From contig JBMOPE010000026.1 in the NCBI GenBank assembly GCA_049323755.1, positions 310,001-374,000 on the forward strand: 64,000 bases of DNA. The letters are read 5' to 3'. The notes beneath the pieces were generated by a model that was not told the DNA's origin, ran no database searches, and was given only the letters and a program-made list of their open reading frames with translations. This document shows positions 25,201-33,352 of this stretch, piece after piece (position 1 is the first letter of the stretch; every line of letters begins with the position of its first letter). This stretch comes from BRHc4a sp049323755. Lineage in GTDB: Bacteria; Bacillota; Desulfotomaculia; Desulfotomaculales; Desulfocucumaceae. Both the position numbers and the translations under genes were made by a program.

Positions 25201-25267
25201 ATAAATTGTCGAATTGTGAAGGACATTCACATTTGAATAGTGAATTATCACCATTTAGGTGATAAAC

Positions 25268-26488
25268 ATGTTAAATATTGACTTAAAGGATATTTTCAGC
25301 TCACTCTCCACAGCCCTTGACTTCACTTATACCGGCCTTTCCTCGCACCATAAAAGAGTTGCCCTTATGGCTGTTAAGCTGGCATTAAAGCTGGGGCTCT
25401 CCGACGATACAATAAAAAATATTTTCATAGCCTCCATCATTCATGATATAGGGGCAATATCAATGCGGGACAAGGAGCTTTTAGGGTGCCTTGAAATTGA
25501 GGACCCCTTTACCCATTCAGATTTGGGTTACTATATGACTAGAAAAATAAAGTTTCTTGAGCCGGCCAGCGGCATAATCAGATCACACCACGATGCCTGG
25601 TCCGGCAATAATCCCAGCGGCCTTAAGGGTGACGACATTCCTTTAGAAAGCAGGATAATTAATGCCGTTGACAGGCTTGATGTTATGATAAAACCTGGTG
25701 TTTTCGTTCTAGAACAAACACAGGGGATAATAGCCGGCCTTAAAAAGATATCAGGAACGGTTCTGGACCCCGATTTATTTATTGAGCTAGCGGAACTCTC
25801 GAAATCAGAAGGTTTCTGGCTGGACCTGGACTCGCAATTCCTCCCTGCTATACTCTGCGACACCATGGATAGCTATAATATGGTAATAAATAATGAAATG
25901 CTACTGGATATTTCACTTCTCTTTGCCAGTGTTATTGACAAAAAAAGCGCATTCACACATAAACACTCAAGACTTGTTGCCGCAAGCGCCAAGCTTTTCG
26001 CCCAGATCTCGGGCTTCTCAAAATCAGATTCCGAAAAAATGGTTGTTGCAGGCCTTCTCCATGACCTGGGTAAACTCAGTATACCCGAAGAGATACTGCA
26101 AAAACCCGGCAAACTTAATCCCGAGGAGTTTAGTATTATTAAAAGGCACACCTATTTTACCCATAGAATACTGGACAGAATTGGAGGCTTTGATGAGATC
26201 AACCGGTGGGCTTCTTTTCACCACGAGAAGATTGACGGAACGGGCTACCCCTTCAGACTTTCCGGAGAGAGCCTCCCCCATGGCTCCAGATATATGTCCG
26301 TGTGCGATGTTTTCGCCGCCCTTGCAGAAAACAGGCCTTACCGCAAGGGTATGCCCAGGGATAGGATAATTGAGATTTTAAAAGACATGTCCCACAGTGC
26401 CCTTGATGCCCGTGCGGTGAAGACAATCGAAGATAACTATGACTATTTCGAAAAACTCCTGAAATACGAAGACCCGCTCTGCGTTTAG
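25268..26488 (+). CDS. Tandem HD / HD-GYP phosphohydrolase
   Basis: 406 residues with two HD-type domains. The first (about 25-150) has HHKRVALMAVKLA, IIHDIGAIS and IRSHHDAWSG. The second (about 225-385) has HSRLVAASAKLFA, AGLLHDLGKLSIP, HHEKIDGTGYP and a DVFAALAENRPYR tail. HHE-x-DGTGYP is the HD-GYP signature associated with cyclic di-GMP or related phosphodiesterase activity. No receiver domain is present. ATG at 25268 follows AGGTG; GTG at 25259 overlaps it. Alone, and convergent with the ASKHA gene. Confidence 0.9.
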   Translation: MLNIDLKDIFSSLSTALDFTYTGLSSHHKRVALMAVKLALKLGLSDDTIKNIFIASIIHDIGAISMRDKELLGCLEIEDPFTHSDLGYYMTRKIKFLEPASGIIRSHHDAWSGNNPSGLKGDDIPLESRIINAVDRLDVMIKPGVFVLEQTQGIIAGLKKISGTVLDPDLFIELAELSKSEGFWLDLDSQFLPAILCDTMDSYNMVINNEMLLDISLLFASVIDKKSAFTHKHSRLVAASAKLFAQISGFSKSDSEKMVVAGLLHDLGKLSIPEEILQKPGKLNPEEFSIIKRHTYFTHRILDRIGGFDEINRWASFHHEKIDGTGYPFRLSGESLPHGSRYMSVCDVFAALAENRPYRKGMPRDRIIEILKDMSHSALDARAVKTIEDNYDYFEKLLKYEDPLCV

Positions 26489-26550
26489 TTTTTCTAAAAA
26501 TAGTAGCGCAACGGGTCGGAATTCAGAAGCCACCCAGCCACCCAGTCACC

Positions 26551-26750
26551 CAATGAGAATGAAAATTGGGTCCTTTTTAAGCCACAGAGCACACAGAGGA
26601 CACAGAGTTTTTTAGCCCTGCCTGAATGTTAAAAGATTATTTTTATATATTGAAGATGTCTGATAGCGATTCCCGAATTGTCTACTTTTACTACAGAGTA
26701 GTGCCTTACATTTATTTCTCTGTGATCTGTGACCTCTGTGGCTAATAAAA
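26551..26750 (-). repeat. CACAGAG inverted-arm element, copy B
   Basis: Reverse-oriented copy with arms near 26579-26608 and 26718-26742. It carries the internal GCCCTGCCTGAATG box, the GTAGTGCCTTAC box and the outer conserved CCAATGAGAATGAAAATTGG block. It fills the convergent gap between the HD-GYP and ASKHA genes. Confidence 0.85.
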
Positions 26751-26774
26751 ACCTGGGTATTTTCATCCTTCGTT

Positions 26775-28361
26775 TTATTTCAAAAGACCCCGGTCTGAAA
26801 GCCTCTTTTTTACCGTGGGGTAATAGTCCATATTGGTGTGGGGTATGAATTTACTGCTGACAAATTTATTCATAAAATCCTGGTTTGCATTGAGCTCAAA
26901 ATAAGTTATGTTCTTTGCTATCTCTTCCGCTTCTTTCAGGCAGTTCACTGACATAAGGGCCATCCTGGCCCCTTCACCGGAGCTGTTTCCCACCCTCACC
27001 ATCTTATCTCTTGGCAGATCCGGATATAGGCCAAGGTTAACAGAAGACTCTATATCCAGGTGATGTCCAAAGGCCCCTGCGGCATAAAACCTTTCAATAT
27101 CTTTCAAATCACAGCCAACACTTTCAAGCAGCAGCTCCATAGCAGCATTGACTGCACCCTTGGTGCGCATAAAATTGTTTATATCCACCTGACTTATCAC
27201 TATATCCCTTCCGGTTCCTGACTTTTCCGAGGGGACCACCACAAAGTGATCTCTCCCGTCCCTAAACCTTCCGCTCCTGTCTATTATCCCAGCCAGGAAC
27301 AATTCAGCAATCCCGTCAACAAGGCCCGAGCCGCAAATACCTACAGGATCCCTGTCACCTATGGTAAAGTACTCTACCCTGCCGCTATTTTGGCCTATAC
27401 TTATTTTATAAACAGCTCCCGCTTCGGCTCTCATTCCACTGGCGGCAACGCCTCCCTCCAGGGCGGGGCCGGCTGCGCCGGCACATGCCACCATCCATTG
27501 ACTATTGCCCATCACTATTTCCCCATTGGTGCCTATATCCACAAGAAGGGCCAGCTCTTCCCTTTTATTCATTTCACACGACAGGACTCCTGCTATAATG
27601 TCACCGCCCAGGTAGCTTCCCACGCTGGGGAAAATATACACAGGGGCTCCGGGGTTTACACCCAGCCCCAGATAGCCTGCCTCAACCGTCCCAGGGCTAT
27701 TCACCACTGGAATATAGGGAGCCACACATATATTTGCCGGGCTCAGGCCCAGGAAAAGGTGTACCATTGTTGTATTTGCGCCAACCGAAACGGCACTGAT
27801 TTCCCTTTCCGCAATAATGCCGCTTTTTTCCTCCAGCTTACGTATCAAGTTATTCAGTGAGTCAATTACTGCCCGCTGCAGCAGATTTAGTCCTTTATCA
27901 TCACCGGCGTTAAATATCCTGGTCAGTATATCCTCTCCGTATTTAATTTGACCGTTGTATTCCGCCTCAACATCAATAACATCGCCGTTTTTCATATCCA
28001 CAAGGTAGGCAACCACTGTTGTTGTGCCAATGTCAACAGCAAGGCCGTAGTGCCTTTCTGTGGTATCCCCCTCTTCAAGGCCAATTAATTTCCAGGAGTA
28101 GTCATAAAACCCCACTGTAGCAGTTACCTTCCAGCCGGATTTTCTCAAGACGCCTGCAATACTGTTCATGAAGCTTACATCAATCTTAACGTCGCCCACT
28201 ATTTTCTGCAACTCCTGCCTGAGCCTGTCCACATCGGCGCGGTTATCGGTCAGCGCAGGCTCAGTAAGTCTTAAATAAAGCTTTCTTGTTATCGGTTCAG
28301 GCTCAATTTCAACGGTCTTTCTCTCCCTCAATATGATAAGCGAGCTGTTTCTGTCTTTCAT
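26775..28361 (-). CDS. RACo-like ASKHA protein (DUF4445) lacking the ferredoxin domain
   Basis: 528 residues. It aligns with the linker and ASKHA actin-like ATPase part of reductive activators of corrinoid proteins (RACo). Motifs: ITRKLYLRLTEPALTDNRAD (linker), LAVDIGTTTVVAYLVD (phosphate 1), LLVDIGTNGEIVMG, ACAGAAGPALEGG, GICGSGLVDGIAEL and AAGAFGHHLDIESS. RACo uses ATP to drive reduction of Co(II) corrinoid. The usual N-terminal [2Fe-2S] domain is missing: only 26 bases separate this ATG (AGAGGTG upstream) from the kinase gene. An external electron donor would be needed. No methyltransferase is adjacent. Confidence 0.87.
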   Translation of the reverse strand: MKDRNSSLIILRERKTVEIEPEPITRKLYLRLTEPALTDNRADVDRLRQELQKIVGDVKIDVSFMNSIAGVLRKSGWKVTATVGFYDYSWKLIGLEEGDTTERHYGLAVDIGTTTVVAYLVDMKNGDVIDVEAEYNGQIKYGEDILTRIFNAGDDKGLNLLQRAVIDSLNNLIRKLEEKSGIIAEREISAVSVGANTTMVHLFLGLSPANICVAPYIPVVNSPGTVEAGYLGLGVNPGAPVYIFPSVGSYLGGDIIAGVLSCEMNKREELALLVDIGTNGEIVMGNSQWMVACAGAAGPALEGGVAASGMRAEAGAVYKISIGQNSGRVEYFTIGDRDPVGICGSGLVDGIAELFLAGIIDRSGRFRDGRDHFVVVPSEKSGTGRDIVISQVDINNFMRTKGAVNAAMELLLESVGCDLKDIERFYAAGAFGHHLDIESSVNLGLYPDLPRDKMVRVGNSSGEGARMALMSVNCLKEAEEIAKNITYFELNANQDFMNKFVSSKFIPHTNMDYYPTVKKRLSDRGLLK

Positions 28362-28387
28362 GTTTCACCTCTGAATGTATTTTGCTG

Positions 28388-29857
28388 TCATGCCTGTGCT
28401 TTTAGTGTAAACCAGAATGTTGATCCCATTCCGGGGGAGCTATCAACCCCAATTTTACCTCCGTGCAGCTCAATAATCTGTTTTGCTATGGCCAGTCCCA
28501 GTCCGCTGCCCGAATACTTCCTTTCAGACCTGGAGTCATCAGCCTTGTAAAACCTTTCCCAAATCAAGTCTCTGTCAACGTCCCCTATTCCGGGGCCCTG
28601 GTCAGTGATAGAGACCTTTACTGCGCCCCCGGATTTTTCTCCCAATAACCTTATTACCCCTCCGGTGGGGCTGTGCCTGACAGCATTGTCCACCAGATTT
28701 ATTATAACCTGCTTTACCCTGTCGGGATCAGCCCTTGCGATGATATCACCACCGGCCAGCTCAACTTCCAGCTTTACATTTTTACCTGTAAAGTCCTCTC
28801 CGAACTGGTCAGCCACACCAAATATCAAGTCTGCAACATTTATATCTTTCAGCTCCAGGCTAATTTTCCCTTTCTCCATCTTCCTCAGGTCCAGAACATC
28901 ATCCACAAGCCTGCGCAGACGGAGGGTTTCATCATAAATGTTCAGCAGGTATTTTTCTCTTTGTCCCTCATCCTCTGCTATTCCGTCCATCAGTGCCTCG
29001 GTATAACCCTGCATTATAGTAAGCGGAGTTCTCAACTCGTGAGAAATATTAGTTACGAACCCCCTCCTGGCAGAGTCGATTTTTTCTATTTTCCTTATCT
29101 TATCCTCAAGGTTCTCTGACAGGGTGTTTATTGACTCTGCCAGCAGTCCCAGCTCATCCCCTGATTTGTGGGGGATTTTAACTCCGAAGTTCCCCTCAGC
29201 CATTGAACGTGCTGCCTTATTAATTCTTAATATTGGGTCCGTAACTTTCCTCGAAATGAAAAAAGCCAGTAAAATTGAGGCTGCGATACCAAGCAGGAAT
29301 GAATATACAACGGCTCCATGAATAGCATTGATATTAGCCTCAATAGGCGCCAGGGGTGCGTGTATAAACACCGCCCCCACTATACTGCCGTCTCTTTCAA
29401 TCGGAATTGCCACAAGGATTACATTCACTCCGTTAAAGTGGCTTCCGCCTTTTCTTATAACCGTTTCTCCCGCGAGAACATCCCCTGTGTCGGAGCTTAT
29501 TCCCCCCATCATTCCCCATCTTCCCATACCATTACCCATACCAGTACCCATACCCATGCCGCCCATACCGCGCCTGCCTGACCAGGTTAACAGAGTACCG
29601 TCCTTGTCAATAACCGAAACACTGGCGTAAAGGGCTCCGGCCAGTGCATTAACATTTCTGTCAAGTTCCAAAGAGCCATCCATCACGTCAGCATTCCGGG
29701 CGAAATCGCTCCCGCTTTCTACTATTCTTCTGACCTGCTGGTCAATATATATCTTTTTTATAAGAGCCGACTGAAAAAAAGATGATAGCCCCAGCACCAA
29801 AACCACCAGGGCAAACATAGCCATCCATATTTTAAAGGCCAGTCCATACCTTTTCAA
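28388..29857 (-). CDS. Sensor histidine kinase with a Met-rich extracytoplasmic loop
   Basis: 489 residues: TM1 (about 9-28), an extracytoplasmic domain (30-180), TM2 (182-202), HAMP (203-255), HisKA with NISHELRTPLTIM (His273) and HATPase (NLVDNAVRHS, GSGLGLAI). The sensor domain contains seven methionines in a Gly-rich stretch at about 98-117 (RRGMGGMGMG, then GMGNGMGRW and GMMGG). Met-rich motifs of this kind bind Cu(I) or Ag(I) in copper-handling proteins, so metal sensing is a reasonable inference. TTG start overlaps the regulator stop by four bases (TTGA), with GAGGTG before it. Confidence 0.9.
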   Translation of the reverse strand: MKRYGLAFKIWMAMFALVVLVLGLSSFFQSALIKKIYIDQQVRRIVESGSDFARNADVMDGSLELDRNVNALAGALYASVSVIDKDGTLLTWSGRRGMGGMGMGTGMGNGMGRWGMMGGISSDTGDVLAGETVIRKGGSHFNGVNVILVAIPIERDGSIVGAVFIHAPLAPIEANINAIHGAVVYSFLLGIAASILLAFFISRKVTDPILRINKAARSMAEGNFGVKIPHKSGDELGLLAESINTLSENLEDKIRKIEKIDSARRGFVTNISHELRTPLTIMQGYTEALMDGIAEDEGQREKYLLNIYDETLRLRRLVDDVLDLRKMEKGKISLELKDINVADLIFGVADQFGEDFTGKNVKLEVELAGGDIIARADPDRVKQVIINLVDNAVRHSPTGGVIRLLGEKSGGAVKVSITDQGPGIGDVDRDLIWERFYKADDSRSERKYSGSGLGLAIAKQIIELHGGKIGVDSSPGMGSTFWFTLKAQA

Positions 29858-30549
29858 CTCTTCACCTCAAATTTGTAACCCATCCCCCAGACAGTGGCTA
29901 TATAATGCCTGTCTGCCCGTACTCTGGCCAATTTCTCCCTTAGTCTGGTTATATGAGTGTCCACAGTCCGGGCCTCTCCAAAGAAATCGTACCCCCACAC
30001 CTGCCGCAAAAGCTGCTCCCGGGTAAAAACCCTGCCCGGATACCTGGCGAGGGTAACAAGAAGTTCGTATTCCTTGGGAGTTAAGCTGACCGGATCACCA
30101 CCTGCCGTTACCTCCCTGGTGTCCTCGTTAATAACAAGGTTATCAGCTATAATTTGACTTACCTTTATACTAGGCACATCCTTTTTAATTCTTCTGATAA
30201 TTGCCTTTACCCTGGCGGTCAGCTCCCTGGGGCTGAAGGGCTTTACTATGTAATCATCGGCCCCGAGCTCCAGTCCTAAAACCCTGTCTATTTCGTCACC
30301 CCTTGCAGTTAGCATTATAACCGGTATTTCCGATCTCTTTCTTATCTCCCGGCATAGATCCAGACCGTCCATTCCCGGCATCATCAAGTCCATAACAATA
30401 AGATCATATTCTGTTTCAGAGAATTTTCCCAAAGCCTCAAAGCCATTTTCAGCCTCATCAACGGCATATCCTTCCTTTTCCAGATATGCCCTGAGAAGTT
30501 CCCTTATTTTAGCCTCATCATCAACAATAAGAATTTTTATCTCTTTCAT
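29854..30549 (-). CDS. OmpR-family response regulator
   Basis: 231 residues. Receiver domain: ILIVDDEAKIRELLRAYLE, YDLIVMDLMMPGMDGLDLC (phospho-Asp), IPVIMLTARGDE and DDYIVKPFSPREL. Winged helix: LTPKEYELLVTLARYPGRVF, RTVDTHITRLREKL. ATG at 30549 follows GGAG at five bases. First gene of the two-gene operon with the Met-rich kinase; the RACo-like gene is 26 bases further downstream and may be part of the same transcript. Confidence 0.92.
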   Translation of the reverse strand: MKEIKILIVDDEAKIRELLRAYLEKEGYAVDEAENGFEALGKFSETEYDLIVMDLMMPGMDGLDLCREIRKRSEIPVIMLTARGDEIDRVLGLELGADDYIVKPFSPRELTARVKAIIRRIKKDVPSIKVSQIIADNLVINEDTREVTAGGDPVSLTPKEYELLVTLARYPGRVFTREQLLRQVWGYDFFGEARTVDTHITRLREKLARVRADRHYIATVWGMGYKFEVKS

Positions 30550-30603
30550 GACAACTCCATGTCTTTTAATTAATTTAAAATATAACATATTTTATAAACT
30601 AAA

Positions 30604-30727
30604 AAAACGCCCTGCGGGCGTTGCCGCTGGAACAGCGGCATTGTTATGCATTATTCATGGGTCCGGAATTGAAAATTGGGAATCGGTCCCCAACCCCCAA
30701 TTCCCAATTCCCAATTCCCAATTCCTA
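30604..30727. repeat. Double-hairpin/GGGAATT repeat, copy R3
   Basis: The fullest copy: ACGCCCTGCGGGCGT hairpin, GCCGCTGGAACAGCGGC hairpin, then ATTATTCATGGGTCCGGAATT, followed by GGGAATC and an inverted run of AATTCCC units that can fold back. It spans the gap between the response regulator's promoter and the coiled-coil gene's stop. Confidence 0.85.
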
Positions 30728-30728
30728 T

Positions 30729-32138
30729 TTAATTGACCTTACTCTTATTAGAAACAGAAAAGAAACCTATTAATCTTAAAATCGCCTTTATAATTGGGCT
30801 TTTAATACTCTCCTCCATCTTTCTCAAATCCGAGCGGACCCGTGTTAGCTCCTGCTGGACAAATCTTAATGTTCTTTTTGCCTCTTCTCCACTCTCCAGT
30901 GCAGTCTTCAGGTCATTGCTAAGAATGCTTATTTCCTCCCTGTACCTCTTTTCTTCAAGAGCATGGTTATCTATGGTTTTTTCAAACTTCTGCTTTAGCT
31001 CCACTATTTCCGACTGCATTTCGGCTGTCTTTTCTGCGTTTCTTTCTTTTATTTCAGCAATCCTCAGCTTGTTTTCCCTGTCCTTTTCCTTGTACTGCTG
31101 AAGTTTTGAGAAAAGTGCCTCCAGGCTGGACTGGTTTTTACCAAGGGCCTCTTTCAACTTCTCCCTTTCTTCTTCAGATTCCCTGGCCCTTCTCACCCAG
31201 AGGCGGCACTGGTGCAGTATGCTGTTACCCTTTGCTTCCAGTTTTGCAACATGCTCCCTATACCGGTATATTTCCTTTTTTCTTAGAGAAAGCAGCAAAT
31301 CCTTTTCAGCCATCTGTGTCACCAGATAATCATGCTGTCCGGACTCTTCAATTTTGACCGCCAGGGCTGCCGCAACCTCCCTGTGCGCACAGTTAACCTC
31401 GTAAAGCTGCCTTTCCTGAGACTCAATTTTCTTTTTCCAGCGTAGCCTGTCCCTGTGCCATTTCTCCCTCTGCCTGTTTATTGACGTTAAAAACCTCTTC
31501 ATTATTTCCTCGTAGGCTATCTGAACCACAGGGTTATAAACCCAAATTCCGTCCCCAATCTCCTCAAAATAAGTAAACTTTTTTAAAACACCTTCCACAG
31601 CACTTACGCTTGTTCCCTTCCAGGAGTTTACAATTTCATATATCTGATGAGCTGAGAGACCTCCCGGATGCTTTTTATGGGCCTTAATTACAAGCTGCTT
31701 CAATGAATACTGCCCCGCCTCAACCTCCCACTCGGTTAGGCCCCACAGGCCGCTTTCAAGCTGAATAAACCTGCCGTCGGAAATAAGGCTGGCCTCACCT
31801 GAAACAAGGGGCTTTGTTTTCTTTTTATTTTTTGGGTTGACACCGGCCCGTAGTATTTCTTTAACACTTACAGGCTGCTGTTTCTTGAGAAGAAGGGAGT
31901 AAAACTGGTCATTATCCCTGTTTCCCTCAAGATTAAGGCTCCAAAAATCTTTGTCATTATAAACAAAACAGGGGTTTTGCCTAAGACACAGTGTAGTCTT
32001 CTCTTCAACCTGTTTTTGACTGTAATCCCTTAGCATCTTTCTGTGAACGTGTGGCACCATTTCAGCCACAGAAAGCTCCTCAAAGAAAAAAAGGGTTTTC
32101 TTTAAGACGTCTGTTAGTGAATGAAGCTTTCCTCCCAA
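30729..32138 (-). CDS. Winged-helix (HARE-HTH-like) plus long coiled-coil protein
   Basis: 469 residues, largely unrecognised. Two N-terminal winged-helix-like repeats at about 7-70 (SLTDVLKKTLFFFEELSVAE) and 142-205 (SLKQLVIKAHKKHPGGLSA, KFTYFEEIGDGIWVYN) resemble the HARE-HTH/RpoE-delta fold. From about 215 to 455 the sequence is almost continuous charged heptads. The end (IIKAILRLIGFF) is amphipathic. TTG at 32138 is the only standard start and overlaps a GGGAGGAAAG sequence, so the real start is uncertain. It may be a DNA- or nucleoid-associated filament protein; that is speculation. Confidence 0.72.
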   Translation of the reverse strand: MGGKLHSLTDVLKKTLFFFEELSVAEMVPHVHRKMLRDYSQKQVEEKTTLCLRQNPCFVYNDKDFWSLNLEGNRDNDQFYSLLLKKQQPVSVKEILRAGVNPKNKKKTKPLVSGEASLISDGRFIQLESGLWGLTEWEVEAGQYSLKQLVIKAHKKHPGGLSAHQIYEIVNSWKGTSVSAVEGVLKKFTYFEEIGDGIWVYNPVVQIAYEEIMKRFLTSINRQREKWHRDRLRWKKKIESQERQLYEVNCAHREVAAALAVKIEESGQHDYLVTQMAEKDLLLSLRKKEIYRYREHVAKLEAKGNSILHQCRLWVRRARESEEEREKLKEALGKNQSSLEALFSKLQQYKEKDRENKLRIAEIKERNAEKTAEMQSEIVELKQKFEKTIDNHALEEKRYREEISILSNDLKTALESGEEAKRTLRFVQQELTRVRSDLRKMEESIKSPIIKAILRLIGFFSVSNKSKVN

Positions 32139-32442
32139 ATTGTCAACACCGTCCTTTTACTACTGTTCAGCTTTCTTTAACAATCTTAACTTCCCCATAT
32201 ATTACCATTTTCCTCTTTATATGGCAGTACTTTTTGGCAAAATATTCCTACATTAAAATACAATGAAAGATATTTAGCGACTGTATACAAAAAAACAATT
32301 GGTTATTGTAGCCGGAGAGCATGTGGTTTATAATACAAGTAAACGGTAATAATTTAAGGCTGACTGGTCGATATGTGCTCCCTAACGGAAAGCAAAAACT
32401 GAACGGTTTTATGGTGTCTTATTTTAGAGAGGTGATGCCATT

Positions 32443-33066
32443 ATGATTACAGCATGCCGGGAACTTATCGCCAACCAGATTGTGTGCGATAAAGGAACAA
32501 TAGTTATCGAGGGGCCGGTTAGGTCAGAACACCTTGAAAAACTCGAATTTGACGAAAATCTCAGTAATTTTAGAAAAGCAAGCAAACAAAAAAAATGCCT
32601 TTGCGAAATAGCTGGTTCAAATGATGGTTTCATTTATATAGCCAATTACCAGGATACAGTAATAGGCTATGTGACATACCACCGGCCGGACTCATACACC
32701 CGCTGGCACAGGCATCCGCTTGTTCTGGAGCTTGGGGCCATAGAAGTAAGCCCGCTATGGAGAAAATACAAGGTTGGCAGGAACATGTTGATTCATTCCT
32801 TTGCCAACCCCGTGATGAAGGACTACATTGTAATAACAATGGAATACTGCTGGCACTGGGATCTTGAGAACAATAAGATGAATGTGTGGCAGTACCAGAA
32901 AATGCTGACCAGGCTTTTCGGCACCGTGAGCCTGCAGAAAGTAAATACAGATGACCCTGAAATACTGGAGAACCCGGCCAATGTGCTCATGGCAAGGATA
33001 GGAGAGCATGTGCCCGCTGAATATGTTGATATGTTTGAAAAACTAAAATTTCTAGGGCGTAAATAA
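32443..33066 (+). CDS. acuA: Acetoin utilization protein AcuA, GNAT acetyltransferase
   Basis: 207 residues matching AcuA, the GNAT enzyme that acetylates and inactivates acetyl-CoA synthetase AcsA. Family features: IVIEGPVRSEHLEKLEFDENL in part, YIANYQDTVIGYVTYH, ELGAIEVSPLWRKYKVG (acetyl-CoA binding loop) and YCWHWDL. acuB, acuC and acsA are not adjacent. ATG at 32443 with GAGGTG upstream. The 304-base gap before it (32139-32442) holds only a weak promoter with TATAAT near 32333 and no other feature. The 3' end merges into repeat R4. Confidence 0.88.
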   Translation: MITACRELIANQIVCDKGTIVIEGPVRSEHLEKLEFDENLSNFRKASKQKKCLCEIAGSNDGFIYIANYQDTVIGYVTYHRPDSYTRWHRHPLVLELGAIEVSPLWRKYKVGRNMLIHSFANPVMKDYIVITMEYCWHWDLENNKMNVWQYQKMLTRLFGTVSLQKVNTDDPEILENPANVLMARIGEHVPAEYVDMFEKLKFLGRK

Positions 33067-33163
33067 ACGCCCTTGCGGGCGTTACCGCTGGAACAGCGGC
33101 ATTATTAAGAATTATTCATGGGTCCGGAATTGGGAATTGGGAATTGGGAATTAGGAATTGGTT
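33063..33163 (+). repeat. Double-hairpin/GGGAATT repeat, copy R4, at the acuA stop codon
   Basis: Begins AAATAAACGCCC at the acuA stop codon, then has both hairpins, ATTATTCATGGGTCCGGAATT and four GGGAATT-type iterons. It faces copy R5 in inverted orientation across the terminator. Confidence 0.85.
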
Positions 33164-33237
33164 GGTGAGTAGCCGTATTTTCAACCAAACCATGGGTTAC
33201 TTTAACGCTTTTAAGCGACATATACTTCATTAGCCAT

Positions 33238-33273
33238 AAAAAATCCCCCTTCATATAGAAGGGGGATTTTTTT
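33238..33273. terminator. Bidirectional terminator between acuA and guaB
   Basis: AAAAATCCCCCTT pairs with AAGGGGGATTTTTTT over a short loop; the A/T tracts allow use from both strands for the convergent genes. Confidence 0.88.
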
Positions 33274-33286
33274 AGAATTTATCACC

Positions 33287-33352
33287 AATTCCCAATTCCT
33301 AATTCCTAATTCCAATTCCGGACCACAGCGGCAACGCCCACAGGGCGTTTAT
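33287..33352 (-). repeat. Double-hairpin/GGGAATT repeat, copy R5, at the guaB stop codon
   Basis: Inverted copy: AATTCCTAATTCC iterons, GGACC, the GCGGCAACGCCC segment and CAGGGCGTTTATTT, where the terminal TTA is the guaB stop. The second hairpin and ATTATT box are deleted. Confidence 0.8.

Noticed and set aside
33063..33163. GGGAATT iterons as a replication origin or plasmid iteron set
   Set aside because: Dispersed in several intergenic sites, no Rep gene or DnaA boxes nearby.
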